A stretch of DNA of 64,000 nucleotides from the NCBI RefSeq assembly GCF_005876985.1, contig NZ_VAHD01000003.1:248001-312000 (forward strand). Reading direction: 5' to 3'. Shown one piece after another: positions 53,557-62,969 of this stretch (the first letter of the stretch is position 1; each line of letters starts with the position of its first letter). A program made the position numbers and the translations under genes. Below the pieces are notes generated by a model, which worked only from the letters and a program-made list of their open reading frames with translations, was not told the origin of the DNA and searched no databases. Origin of the DNA: Rhodoferax bucti. Lineage in GTDB: Bacteria; Pseudomonadota; Gammaproteobacteria; Burkholderiales; Burkholderiaceae_C.

Positions 53557-54108
53557 ATGAGCCTCTCCCCCTTCTTTCACCACCTGCGCAGCGCCTACCA
53601 AGCCGAGCTGGATGATCTGGCCTCGGACTCTGAAGGCACCAACGTCCTGCCAAAGAAACTGGCAGAGCGCCGCAAAGAGCTCAGCTTCCTGATGAGCATG
53701 TTGGAACTCAGCCCGGAGATGGTGGCCGTGGTGTTCCACCAGGGCTTCCGCTTCAAGCGCACCAGCGTGATGGAAGACTTGGTGCGCCAAGAGTCTGAAG
53801 ACCTGCCTGAGTGGGAGGCCTTGTCGGATTCAGTGGACTTGATGCCCTGGGCTCAAAACCTCGCGCAACAAGTCTTGCAACAACCCGCAGGCCCCTGGTT
53901 CATGAGCGTGGCTGCGGCCTTGGAGTACTTGCTGACCAAGCCGGATGCCCGGTTCGCGCATGCCGAGGAGTCTGACGACGACGAAGATGACCGTGACGAC
54001 ATCGAGCGCGACCCCGAAGGCATGGATGAAGACGAGCGCCAGAGCCGCGTGAGCGAAGAAGAAGGCGCCGCCTGGATGGTTGAGCAAGGCTTCGACCACA
54101 AAGACTGA
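53557..54108 (+). CDS. Uncharacterised acidic protein, J-domain operon gene 2
   Basis: A 183-residue protein not matched to any family I know. It starts at ATG 53557 (MSLSPFFHHLRSAYQAELDD), 14 bases after the J-domain gene. The first 130 residues are mixed helical. Residues about 140-165 are almost entirely acidic (EESDDDEDDRDDIERD) and it ends EEEGAAWMVEQGFDHKD. No signal peptide or membrane segment is seen. An in-frame TTG at 53539 is the only alternative start. Confidence 0.75.
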   Translation: MSLSPFFHHLRSAYQAELDDLASDSEGTNVLPKKLAERRKELSFLMSMLELSPEMVAVVFHQGFRFKRTSVMEDLVRQESEDLPEWEALSDSVDLMPWAQNLAQQVLQQPAGPWFMSVAAALEYLLTKPDARFAHAEESDDDEDDRDDIERDPEGMDEDERQSRVSEEEGAAWMVEQGFDHKD

Positions 54109-54139
54109 TCCCCCACTTGTCACCCAGAGAGAACACCCC

Positions 54140-54889
54140 ATGAGCCAACTTGCCCTGATTGAGAAAACCCAGGCCCTGATCGCTGCGGGCGATATCGTCG
54201 GTGCCGAATCGGTGTTGACCGAACTGGCGGATGCAGAGGGCGACGGCGCCTTGATGGTGGTGCTGGAGCAGTTGCCGCCCAAAGATATTCTGGCCGTGAT
54301 CCGCGAGTACGACGACTCCAAAGAGTCCATCGTCAACCTGTTGATCACGCCCCAGCAATTCGCCCACGCGGTGGTGATTGAAAAGCAATACAAAGACCTG
54401 ACCCGCACCCATCTGCGGGGCATGATGAACTCGGTGATCTTCCGGGAAGACGCAGACCCCATTGAGTTTCTGACCGCCATTGGTGATCTGGAAGGGGGCA
54501 GCGAGGCACTGGCCGACTACTTCACCGAAAAATGGAGCCGGATAGAAGCCTTCGCCCGCAGTGGCACTTTTGACACCGTGGAAGATGACGGAGAAATCTT
54601 GTCAGAACAAGCTCTGTACCAATCGGCCTATGTACGCCCCCGGGTGGACTTGGACGAAGTGGCAGACCAGGACTGGATGCAAATGGCATGGTTGCTGCGT
54701 CATGAACTGCCCGACTTGTTCATCGAGATGCTGATCGTGCTGCGCGCCAAAGCACGGGCCTTCGACCTGGGCCTGGATGACGACGAAGTCGTCGAGGAAG
54801 AAGACGACGGTAAAGTGGAAACTGGCGATACCGATCGCGGCAAAGCCACCCCCGCCGCGCGGGACGACGACGAAGAATCTGCCATCTAA
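54140..54889 (+). CDS. Uncharacterised acidic-tailed protein, J-domain operon gene 3
   Basis: A 249-residue helical protein of unknown function. It starts MSQLALIEKTQALIAAGDIV at ATG 54140, with GAGAGA upstream, 31 bases after gene 2. Repeating amphipathic helices fill residues 1-200, for example LEQLPPKDILAVIREYDDSK and LLRHELPDLFIEMLIVLRAK. The C-terminus is highly acidic (DDDEVVEEEDDGKVET, RDDDEESAI), as in gene 2. The shared acidic tails suggest that the products act in one complex or bind a common basic surface. Confidence 0.75.
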   Translation: MSQLALIEKTQALIAAGDIVGAESVLTELADAEGDGALMVVLEQLPPKDILAVIREYDDSKESIVNLLITPQQFAHAVVIEKQYKDLTRTHLRGMMNSVIFREDADPIEFLTAIGDLEGGSEALADYFTEKWSRIEAFARSGTFDTVEDDGEILSEQALYQSAYVRPRVDLDEVADQDWMQMAWLLRHELPDLFIEMLIVLRAKARAFDLGLDDDEVVEEEDDGKVETGDTDRGKATPAARDDDEESAI

Positions 54890-54905
54890 CCCTCGCGCCT
54901 CCGCC

Positions 54906-56123
54906 ATGTCAACAGCCCCCCAAGCGATTTCCCTGTTCGACGACCGTCCTTTTTTTGAAAAGGCGTTGGCGTATGGCGTGCAACACGGCTTGATCAGCCA
55001 GGAAAAACTGGAAGCCATTGCGGCCGATGCCCCCAAAGGCATGGTGCAGATTGCGCGCTACTTTGGTACCGAGTTCCTGCGACCCGAACTGGAGCTGGCC
55101 AGGGACCGCATCGTCAACCTCGTAAGCCTGCATCTGGCACACACCACTCAGGGCGACCTGTACAAAGCGGCAGAGCTCTTGCGTGACCACAGCTTCCTGT
55201 CTCGCTCCAAGGCAGGCTCCGACATGCTCAAAGCCTTGATCACCATGCCACAGACCACCCATTTCGGCATGAATGAACGCAGCGGCTTTCGGGATGAGCA
55301 CATTCCCCTCTTGGCGAAGTGGAGCCTGCGCCCACTGACAGAGTACCAGGCCGAGCTGACCATACGCAGCCGGACGGCCGCGGTGGTGGACGCTGCCGTA
55401 TGGATGGCCGCCCGCCTGGGCATGGACGTCGATGACCTGGAAGAGGCAGGCAAAGATGCGGAAGCGGTGCTTCGCACCGCCCTGCTGGCCATCGCCTGCA
55501 AGCGCACCACCCTGCCGGACTGGGCCACGTTTGAAAAAATGATTGCAGCGCTGCGTAAGCGTTATCTCACCAAGCCCGGCAAGTTGCCGCTGACATGGCC
55601 CTCAGACCTGCCCGGCGAATGGATCGGCGTGATGGAGTCCGTGCGTGAGTCCGTATGGGCCGATGCGCCCAAGTGGCTGGAATCCGAGCTTCCCGCACGC
55701 AAATTGTTTGACCAGACGCCGGCCTTCATGGGTCGCTATTTCTGGGTGGAAGACGTAGTCAGCGAAGTGGAGCAGTTCGACAAAGCTGTTTCCAAAGCCT
55801 GGGCCAAAGCCACCGGTGGCAATGACGACGAGAGCTCTTTGCTCACGCTGTTTCTCTGCATGGCTGCAGGCAGCCCTGCCAAAACCGTGCTGACAGAAAA
55901 AACGGCAGCCAGCCTCGTCAAAAAAATCCGCAAGTCAGGCTTGGACGCTGGACGGCCTGTGCAGTTCATCGAAGCGAACGCCCCCGCAGAGCACGCAGAC
56001 GACTACGCCAGCCTGTGGAGCAACTTTGTGGAAGACGCTGTAGCGACCTTGACCAGCGACCACGACTACACATTCAACGATGCTGTCGCGCTCCTGCGCC
56101 GCGAATGCAACATCAAAAGCTGA
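54906..56123 (+). CDS. Uncharacterised protein, J-domain operon gene 4
   Basis: A 405-residue protein of unknown function, 16 bases after gene 3. ATG 54906 gives MSTAPQAISLFDDRPFFEKA. It is largely alpha-helical and contains YFGTEFLRPELELARDRIVN, HLAHTTQGDLYKAAELLRDH, DAAVWMAARLGMDVDDLEEA and a C-terminal DYTFNDAVALLRRECNIKS. No catalytic motif, membrane helix or signal is evident. Together with the J-domain protein and genes 2 and 3 it forms a four-gene unit. Confidence 0.78.
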   Translation: MSTAPQAISLFDDRPFFEKALAYGVQHGLISQEKLEAIAADAPKGMVQIARYFGTEFLRPELELARDRIVNLVSLHLAHTTQGDLYKAAELLRDHSFLSRSKAGSDMLKALITMPQTTHFGMNERSGFRDEHIPLLAKWSLRPLTEYQAELTIRSRTAAVVDAAVWMAARLGMDVDDLEEAGKDAEAVLRTALLAIACKRTTLPDWATFEKMIAALRKRYLTKPGKLPLTWPSDLPGEWIGVMESVRESVWADAPKWLESELPARKLFDQTPAFMGRYFWVEDVVSEVEQFDKAVSKAWAKATGGNDDESSLLTLFLCMAAGSPAKTVLTEKTAASLVKKIRKSGLDAGRPVQFIEANAPAEHADDYASLWSNFVEDAVATLTSDHDYTFNDAVALLRRECNIKS

Positions 56124-56164
56124 GTACGTCAAATCAGAATTGGCAGGCGAATAGCCACCATTTT

Positions 56165-56192
56165 TTGTAAATTACGCGAAATCAGGTAAAAT
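56165..56192 (+). promoter_or_regulatory. Promoter of the riboswitch-controlled peptidase gene
   Basis: -35 TTGTAA (56165-56170), a 16-base spacer, and -10 TAAAAT (56187-56192). It stands about 20 bases before the riboswitch aptamer, the expected place for a transcript that starts just ahead of it. Confidence 0.55.
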
Positions 56193-56209
56193 TGTGAAAA
56201 CGAATTTGG

Positions 56210-56310
56210 CGGCACTCGCCAGATTTATGGGTAAACCCGTTGAAAGACGGGGACACAAAGCCACCGACCTACAGCAGCAATGCCATGGTAGCGGGGCCGC
56301 CGATGGATAC
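56210..56310 (+). ncRNA. GEMM-I (cyclic di-GMP-I class) riboswitch aptamer
   Basis: The sequence follows the class I c-di-GMP aptamer: GGGTAAACC, then the hairpin CCGTTGAAAGACGG with a GAAA tetraloop. GGACACAAAGCCACCGACCTA comes next, a variable arm, and GGTAGCGGGGCCGCCGATGG, close to GGTAGCGGGGTTACCGATGG of the Vibrio Vc2 RNA. The GAAA loop and the CCTA/GGTAGC region would form the known tetraloop-receptor contact. The expression platform probably acts on the ribosome site GGAG (56360-56363), which a nearby CTCC (56346-56349) could mask. Some GEMM-I members bind cAMP-GMP instead. Confidence 0.85.
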
Positions 56311-56371
56311 GTGTGCATGTCTGCCGTCCATTGAACGTTGTGGCCCTCCCCTATTGACCGGAGCTTTCGCC

Positions 56372-58567
56372 ATGACGACCTTGCATTCGCACCCCAGCAC
56401 CATGAACCCTGAACCGGGATTCTGGCTGCGTACAGCTGCGGCTCTGCTGTCGGCCATGGCATTGCTAAGCGCCTGTGGCGGCGGCTCCAACTCTGCAGAC
56501 CAAGTTGCCTCTGGCACCGTGACGCTGCAAATGGACATTCCCACACTGCCAAGTGGTGTCGCAGAGCAGGTGGCCGCGCCCTTCTCCCAATCGGTACCCA
56601 GCCCCGATTCGGAACCGGTGTTCACGCCCATGGCAACCGGGACCACTACGGCCACGTACACACCGGCACAAATCCGTGCGGCCTATAGCTTGCCCGATCT
56701 CCCTGCCAGCGGAACCACGGTGACGGCCGCGAAAGCAGCCCAAATGGGTGCGGGCCAAACGATCTACATCGTCGACGCGTACCACAACCCCAACACGATT
56801 GCAGAGCTAGCTGCGTTCAATCAGAAGTTTGCGCTGCCTGCCTGCGCTACTAAAGTCATAGCACCTACCGCAGCGCTGCCGCTGGCTGCAGCATCCAATA
56901 CTGCATGCGAGGTTTCCGTGGTTTACAACACGGCAGCGGGTGGCATGACTGCCACAACACCTGCATACAACTCCGGCTGGGCCACCGAAATCTCTCTCGA
57001 CGTTCAGTGGGCCCATGCGACAGCACCTCTGGCGCGCATTATTTTGATTGAGGCAGCAGACGCCTCCCTGAACAGCTTGTTGGGCGCCATCAAGCTCGCC
57101 AACTCCATGGGCCCTGGCATCGTCTCCATGAGCTTTGGCGCGGCAGAGGGAAGCTGGACAGCGTCTGTGGACTCGGTATTCACCGCCCCAAAAATGACTT
57201 ACCTCGCGGCAACAGGTGACTCTGGCATGGCGGTTTCCTGGCCTTCCGTTTCGCCCAATGTCTTGGCCGTGGGTGGAACCACCTTGAGCTACTCCGGCCC
57301 CGGCACCAAGTCGGAAGTCAGCTGGTCGGGCACAGGTGGTGGCATCAGCGCTTATTCCGCCACGCCCAGCTACCAGTCCAACGCGGTCCCCGGCATGGGC
57401 TTCACCAGCCGCCGCGTTGTTGCGGACGTCGCCTTCAATGCCGACCCCGCCACCGGTCAATACACCGCCATCATGGCCCCCGGTAGCACAACGGTGAGCT
57501 GGTTAAGCGTAGGAGGTACCAGCCTCTCCACCCCCCAATGGGCCGGCCTGATTGCTATTGCCAATGCGAACCGCGCGCTGGCCTCCAAAGCGGCCTTAGG
57601 CTTACCCCACACCGCCTTGTACGGCCAGTTGGCCACAGTGCCGGGTACTTATGCCAGCACATTTACCGACATCACCCGCGGCAGCCATGGCACCTGTGCC
57701 ACCTGTACCGCTAAAGTCGGCTACGACCAGCTCGCCGGATTGGGAACTCCCAATGCCACGAATCTGCTGAACAGTCTGGCAGGCACTAACGCCAGTGCAG
57801 CGCCTACAGTGCCCTCCGCCGCAGTCAGTGGCACCGTGGGGACTGCCTTGTCTTTCACCGTGTCAGTCAACGCCTCCAACCCGTTGACCTACACACTCAC
57901 AGGTGCACCAGCCGGCATGACCATCAACAGTGCAGGTGTGGTCACATGGCCGACCCCTCTGGCCGGTCAATACAGCCCCGTCGTCACCGCCAAAGACACT
58001 GCGACCGGTCTCACGGGGCAGGGCACGTACAGCGTGACCATCTCTGCCCCCAAAGCCCCCACACTGACGGCGACCAATATCATCGGCCGCCCTGGCGTAG
58101 CGCTCTCGTTTGCAGCCACGGCCGTATCAGCCAACCCGGTGACGTACTCGATTGCCGGAGCCCCCGCCGGCATGACGATCAACAGCACAGGCGTGGTGAA
58201 TTGGGCTTCTCCGGTACTCGGCACCTACTCGGTAACCGTGTCCGCCAAGGACAGCAAAACAGGATTGACGGGGACAGCCGTTTACTCCGTCAAAATTGCC
58301 AATGCAGGCCCGGTGATCACAGCTGCAGCCATCACAGGCACCGCAGGCAAAGCGCTGAGCAGCAGTATCAACATTAGCGATACCAGTGCGACGTCGTTTT
58401 ACATCTCCATCTCTGGCGTGCCGCTGGGCATGACCTTCTCTCTGAGTGGCATGAACGTGATTGCCAATTGGGCCAAACCGGTTGCCGGCACCTACAGCCT
58501 GAAGGTGGTCGTGACCAACAACAATGGCTTGAGCAGCCAAGCCACCATTCCGGTCACGATCAAGTAA
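56372..58567 (+). CDS. Sedolisin-like (S53) secreted lipoprotein with Ig-like repeats
   Basis: A 731-residue exported protein. GGAG eight bases ahead supports ATG 56372. A signal sequence with lipobox (AAALLSAMALLSACGGGSN) suggests a lipid-anchored form. The peptidase domain has the S53 Glu-x3-Asp pair E206 and D210 (EISLDVQW), the catalytic S384 in GGTSLSTPQWAG, and the calcium segment FTDITRGSHG...GYDQLAGLGTPNATN. Three tandem He_PIG-type Ig-like repeats follow from about residue 475 (TYTLTGAPAGMTINSAGVVT, TYSIAGAPAGMTINSTGVVN, then a more divergent third). A riboswitch precedes it, so expression should depend on a cyclic dinucleotide. Confidence 0.88.
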   Translation: MTTLHSHPSTMNPEPGFWLRTAAALLSAMALLSACGGGSNSADQVASGTVTLQMDIPTLPSGVAEQVAAPFSQSVPSPDSEPVFTPMATGTTTATYTPAQIRAAYSLPDLPASGTTVTAAKAAQMGAGQTIYIVDAYHNPNTIAELAAFNQKFALPACATKVIAPTAALPLAAASNTACEVSVVYNTAAGGMTATTPAYNSGWATEISLDVQWAHATAPLARIILIEAADASLNSLLGAIKLANSMGPGIVSMSFGAAEGSWTASVDSVFTAPKMTYLAATGDSGMAVSWPSVSPNVLAVGGTTLSYSGPGTKSEVSWSGTGGGISAYSATPSYQSNAVPGMGFTSRRVVADVAFNADPATGQYTAIMAPGSTTVSWLSVGGTSLSTPQWAGLIAIANANRALASKAALGLPHTALYGQLATVPGTYASTFTDITRGSHGTCATCTAKVGYDQLAGLGTPNATNLLNSLAGTNASAAPTVPSAAVSGTVGTALSFTVSVNASNPLTYTLTGAPAGMTINSAGVVTWPTPLAGQYSPVVTAKDTATGLTGQGTYSVTISAPKAPTLTATNIIGRPGVALSFAATAVSANPVTYSIAGAPAGMTINSTGVVNWASPVLGTYSVTVSAKDSKTGLTGTAVYSVKIANAGPVITAAAITGTAGKALSSSINISDTSATSFYISISGVPLGMTFSLSGMNVIANWAKPVAGTYSLKVVVTNNNGLSSQATIPVTIK

Positions 58568-58603
58568 GGGAAATTGCTACGGGTGCATGTGCCCGTAGCC
58601 CAT

Positions 58604-59751
<1,148 letters not shown>

Positions 59752-59779
59752 TCAGTGCGTAGCTCAGCAACTCAGTCGT

Positions 59780-60664
59780 TCAGGTATCGGAAGGCACCTG
59801 CAAGCCGTAGCAGCGTATGGCATTGCCGGACCAAAACGCCTCTTGCTCGGGCATGGTGAGGCGGGTTTTGGCCCACTTCTGCACCAATCCATGCACCACG
59901 TCATACGGCGCCGCCAGTTGGCACACCGGCCAGTCTGAGCCGAACATCAATCGGTTGGGGCCAAATGCCTCCAGTGCATGGTCAAAGCATGTCCAGATCA
60001 CTTTGCTGTCCACGGGCCCCAGGCCACCAGAGTGCGCCCAATCCGTCTCTGTGACCAAGCCGGACAATTTGCACACCACATGCGGCAAGGTCGCAAGACT
60101 TCGGATGCTGCTCAACCATCGGGATGGGACCTCCGGATTGGCCAGCCAGTCTCGGATACAAGGCTTGCCCAAATGATCCAACACCAGCCAATGCGCATCA
60201 TGCTGCGCGCAAAAAGAGGCGACTCCGGGCAACTGGTGATCGAACACGAGCACGTCATACACCAAACCCGCTTTTTGCACGGCGCGCAAACCCGCCGAGT
60301 TATGCGGATTGGTGAGCCAGGCCGTGACATCCGGCTCGTCCTGGAGGATGTGGCGAATCCCTCGCATTGCCGGGTGAGAGCCCCAGCGCTCCAGCTGCTG
60401 CGCCAGATCAGGCGCCGCCAAATCAGCCCACCCCACCACACCCAGCACTTCGGGGTACTTGTCCGCGACCTTCAATAAAAAGTCTGTTTCCTCCACCTGC
60501 GTGCGCGCCTGCACCGCCACCACACCATCGACACCGGCAGCGCGCATGGCGTTCTCGCAATCAACCGGCATGCAGTCCTTTTGCAACTCCGGCATGGCGT
60601 CACTGATCCAGGGAAACTCGTCGGCCCGGTAGCGCCAGTAGTGCTGGTGGGTGTCGATCTTCAT
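59780..60664 (-). CDS. L-fuconolactonase (amidohydrolase, COG3618)
   Basis: A 294-residue metal-dependent hydrolase that opens L-fucono-1,5-lactone to L-fuconate. The HxH motif is in MKIDTHQHYWRYRADEFPW. RGIRHILQDEP, WLVLDHLGKPCIRDW and RLMFGSDWPVCQLAAPY with the metal-binding Asp follow. Its start overlaps the fuconate dehydratase stop by 4 bases. The order with dehydratase, SDR and FAH hydrolase is that of non-phosphorylative fucose pathways. Confidence 0.88.
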   Translation of the reverse strand: MKIDTHQHYWRYRADEFPWISDAMPELQKDCMPVDCENAMRAAGVDGVVAVQARTQVEETDFLLKVADKYPEVLGVVGWADLAAPDLAQQLERWGSHPAMRGIRHILQDEPDVTAWLTNPHNSAGLRAVQKAGLVYDVLVFDHQLPGVASFCAQHDAHWLVLDHLGKPCIRDWLANPEVPSRWLSSIRSLATLPHVVCKLSGLVTETDWAHSGGLGPVDSKVIWTCFDHALEAFGPNRLMFGSDWPVCQLAAPYDVVHGLVQKWAKTRLTMPEQEAFWSGNAIRCYGLQVPSDT

Positions 60665-61953
60665 GCGGCCAGGGCCTTGGGTTTGAAGGTGTACTGCGCG
60701 ATGGATTCTGGCTTCATCTCAATCGAGAATCCCGGTGCCTTGGGTGGCATATAGGCTGCATTTTCAATCACGCATGGCTCCTTGAAGTGCTCATGCAAAT
60801 GGTCCACAAACTCGATCACACGCCCCTCACGGGTACCGGCAATGCACAGGTAATCGATCATGGAGAGGTGCTGCACATACTCGCACAGACCCACACCACC
60901 CGCGTGCGGGCACACGGGCAAGTGATACTTGGCAGCCATCAGCATCACGGCCAAAATTTCATTCACCCCGCCCAAGCGACAGGAATCAATTTGCACCACA
61001 TCAATGGCCCCGCGCATGATGAGCTGCTTGAAGATGATGCGGTTCTGGCACATCTCGCCGGTGGCCACCTTCACGGGGTGCACGCCCTCGCGGATCACAC
61101 GATGACCCTCAATGTCGTCCGGGCTGGTGGGCTCCTCAATGAACCACGGCTTGGCAAAGGCCAGCTCGCGCACCCATTCCACCGCCTGATTTACCTCCCA
61201 CACCTGGTTGGCATCAATCATCAAATGCCGCTCCGGCCCCAGCACCTCGCGGGCAATGCGCAGGCGGCGGATATCGTCCGCTTTGTCGCGTCCCACCTTG
61301 AGCTTGATGTGGTTGAAGCCCGCATCGGTGGCCTCTTTGCACAAGCGGCGCAACTTGTCGTCGTCATAGCCCAGCCAGCCAGCCGACGTGGTGTAACAGG
61401 GGTAGCCCTCGCGGCGCAAGGTTTCCATGCGCTCTGTTTTGCCCGCCGCGCGCTCACGCAACAAGGCCAACGCCTCCTCGGGCGTGATGCAGTCGGTGAT
61501 GTAGCGGAAATCAATCAGCTTCACCAACTCTTCCGGGCTCATGCGGGCCACCAACTCCCACACCGGCACGCCTTCGAGCTTGGCCCACAAGTCCCACACC
61601 GCGTTGACCACGGCACCGGTTGCCAAATGAATGGCACCCTTGTCCGGGCCGATCCAGCGCAGCTGGCTGTCCGAGGTGATGAAGCGCCAGAAGCGCCCCA
61701 TGTCGGCGGCTACCCAGTCCATGTCCAGCCCAACCACCAAATGGCGCATGGCCTCAATCGCGGCGCAGCAAATTTCGTTGCCGCGCCCGATGGTGAAGGT
61801 CAAGCCGTGGCCCTCAACACCCGGACGGTCAGTTTCCAGGATGACATAGGCGGCGGAGTAGTCCGGATCGGGGTTCATCGCATCCGAACCGTCCAAATGT
61901 TGGGACGTAGGAAAGCGCACGTCTACGACGCGCATGCCAGTGACTTGGGTCAT
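60661..61953 (-). CDS. fucD: L-fuconate dehydratase (enolase superfamily)
   Basis: An enolase-superfamily dehydratase of 430 residues converting L-fuconate to 2-keto-3-deoxy-L-fuconate. Lys-x-Lys base HIKLKVGRDK, metal ligands in LMIDANQVW, WFIEEPTSPDD and VATGEMCQNR, and the general acid/base His in VCPHAGGVG. The N-terminal capping domain contains DVRFPTSQHLDGSDAMNPDP, typical of FucD. The start is ATG 61953 (MTQVTGMRVVDVRFPTS), directly after the FAH hydrolase stop. Confidence 0.93.
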   Translation of the reverse strand: MTQVTGMRVVDVRFPTSQHLDGSDAMNPDPDYSAAYVILETDRPGVEGHGLTFTIGRGNEICCAAIEAMRHLVVGLDMDWVAADMGRFWRFITSDSQLRWIGPDKGAIHLATGAVVNAVWDLWAKLEGVPVWELVARMSPEELVKLIDFRYITDCITPEEALALLRERAAGKTERMETLRREGYPCYTTSAGWLGYDDDKLRRLCKEATDAGFNHIKLKVGRDKADDIRRLRIAREVLGPERHLMIDANQVWEVNQAVEWVRELAFAKPWFIEEPTSPDDIEGHRVIREGVHPVKVATGEMCQNRIIFKQLIMRGAIDVVQIDSCRLGGVNEILAVMLMAAKYHLPVCPHAGGVGLCEYVQHLSMIDYLCIAGTREGRVIEFVDHLHEHFKEPCVIENAAYMPPKAPGFSIEMKPESIAQYTFKPKALAA

Positions 61954-61954
61954 A

Positions 61955-62809
61955 TCAGGCCTGTTTGGTTGTCTGTGTTTGGGTGCCCAGGCCCTCAATG
62001 CCCAGGTGAATGGTTTGCCCGGCGCGCAGGTAAACCGGAGGCTTTTGGCCCATGCCGACGCCAGGCGGCGTGCCGGTGGAGATCACGTCCCCCGGCTGCA
62101 AGCTCATGAAGCGGCTCAAGTAAGAAATCAAAAATTGGACGCCGTACACCATGGTCGAGGTGCTTCCGTTTTGATAGCGCTTACCGTCTACGTCCAGCCA
62201 CATCTTGAGCGCTTGGGGATCAGGCACCTCATCGGCAGTCACTAGCCAAGGGCCAGTGGGGCCAAAGGTATCGCAGCCCTTGCCCTTGTCCCAGGTACCA
62301 CTGCGGTCGAGTTGGTATTCGCGCTCGGAGACATCATTCACCACGCAATAGCCGGCCACATGGGACAGCGCATCCGCCTCCTCGATGTAGCGACCACCTT
62401 TGCCGATGACCACACCGAGCTCCACTTCCCAGTCGGTTTTAACCGAGCCTCGGGGAATCTCCACCGCATCATCCGGCCCGACGATGGCGCTGGTCCATTT
62501 GTTGAACACTACCGGCTCCGGTGGCACCTGCATGCCGCTCTCAGCCGCATGGTCGGAGTAGTTCAAACCGATGCAGATGAACTTGCCCACGTTGCCTACA
62601 CAGGCACCCAGGCGCAAATCTTTTTGAGGAATACCCGCCACCAGAGGCAGGCTGTCGATGTTCACGCCACGCAGACGCGCCAGGCTTTCGGGCAGCAGTG
62701 CGGCGCCGGCTACATCGGGGATCACGCCGGAAAGGTCGCGCACGCGGCCCTGACCATCCAATACACCGGGCTTTTCCTGGCCTGGCAATCCGTAGCGTAA
62801 AAGTTTCAC
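61955..62809 (-). CDS. FAH-family hydrolase (2,4-diketo-3-deoxy-L-fuconate hydrolase candidate)
   Basis: A fumarylacetoacetate hydrolase-fold enzyme of 284 residues. Conserved GLNYSDHAAESG, then metal ligands in DWEVELGVVIGKGGRY and FCVVNDVSERE-like sequence (YCVVNDVSEREYQ), and the final ISTGTPPGVGMGQKP. In the fucose pathway such enzymes cleave 2,4-diketo-3-deoxy-L-fuconate to pyruvate and L-lactate. The family also includes catabolic enzymes with other substrates, so the role is assigned from the operon. Confidence 0.87.
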   Translation of the reverse strand: MKLLRYGLPGQEKPGVLDGQGRVRDLSGVIPDVAGAALLPESLARLRGVNIDSLPLVAGIPQKDLRLGACVGNVGKFICIGLNYSDHAAESGMQVPPEPVVFNKWTSAIVGPDDAVEIPRGSVKTDWEVELGVVIGKGGRYIEEADALSHVAGYCVVNDVSEREYQLDRSGTWDKGKGCDTFGPTGPWLVTADEVPDPQALKMWLDVDGKRYQNGSTSTMVYGVQFLISYLSRFMSLQPGDVISTGTPPGVGMGQKPPVYLRAGQTIHLGIEGLGTQTQTTKQA

Positions 62810-62880
62810 AGTCTTTCCTTTTCAATCAACAAAATCAGGCAGCTGTACCCGCCTCTCTTCAATCCAGAGCACCCGTGGAA

Positions 62881-62963
62881 CTGGCTCTGCCAGGCCGCCG
62901 GGTGCACCCCCCTCCCGCCGCAGGCGAGAGAGGGGGGAGCGGCGCAGCCGCTCGGGGGGGTGC
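62881..62963. repeat. Family C GC-rich hairpin cluster, copy 2
   Basis: Between the binding-protein stop and the FAH gene. Read on the minus strand it has CCCCCCGAGCGGCTGCGCCG, a run of C matched by GGGGGG, and CACCCGGCGGCCTGGCAGAG. This is the same element order as at 19745, with an extra CTCGCCTGCGGCGGGA in the middle. It may also weaken transcription from the binding protein into the enzymes. Confidence 0.6.
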
Positions 62964-62969
62964 TTTCAA

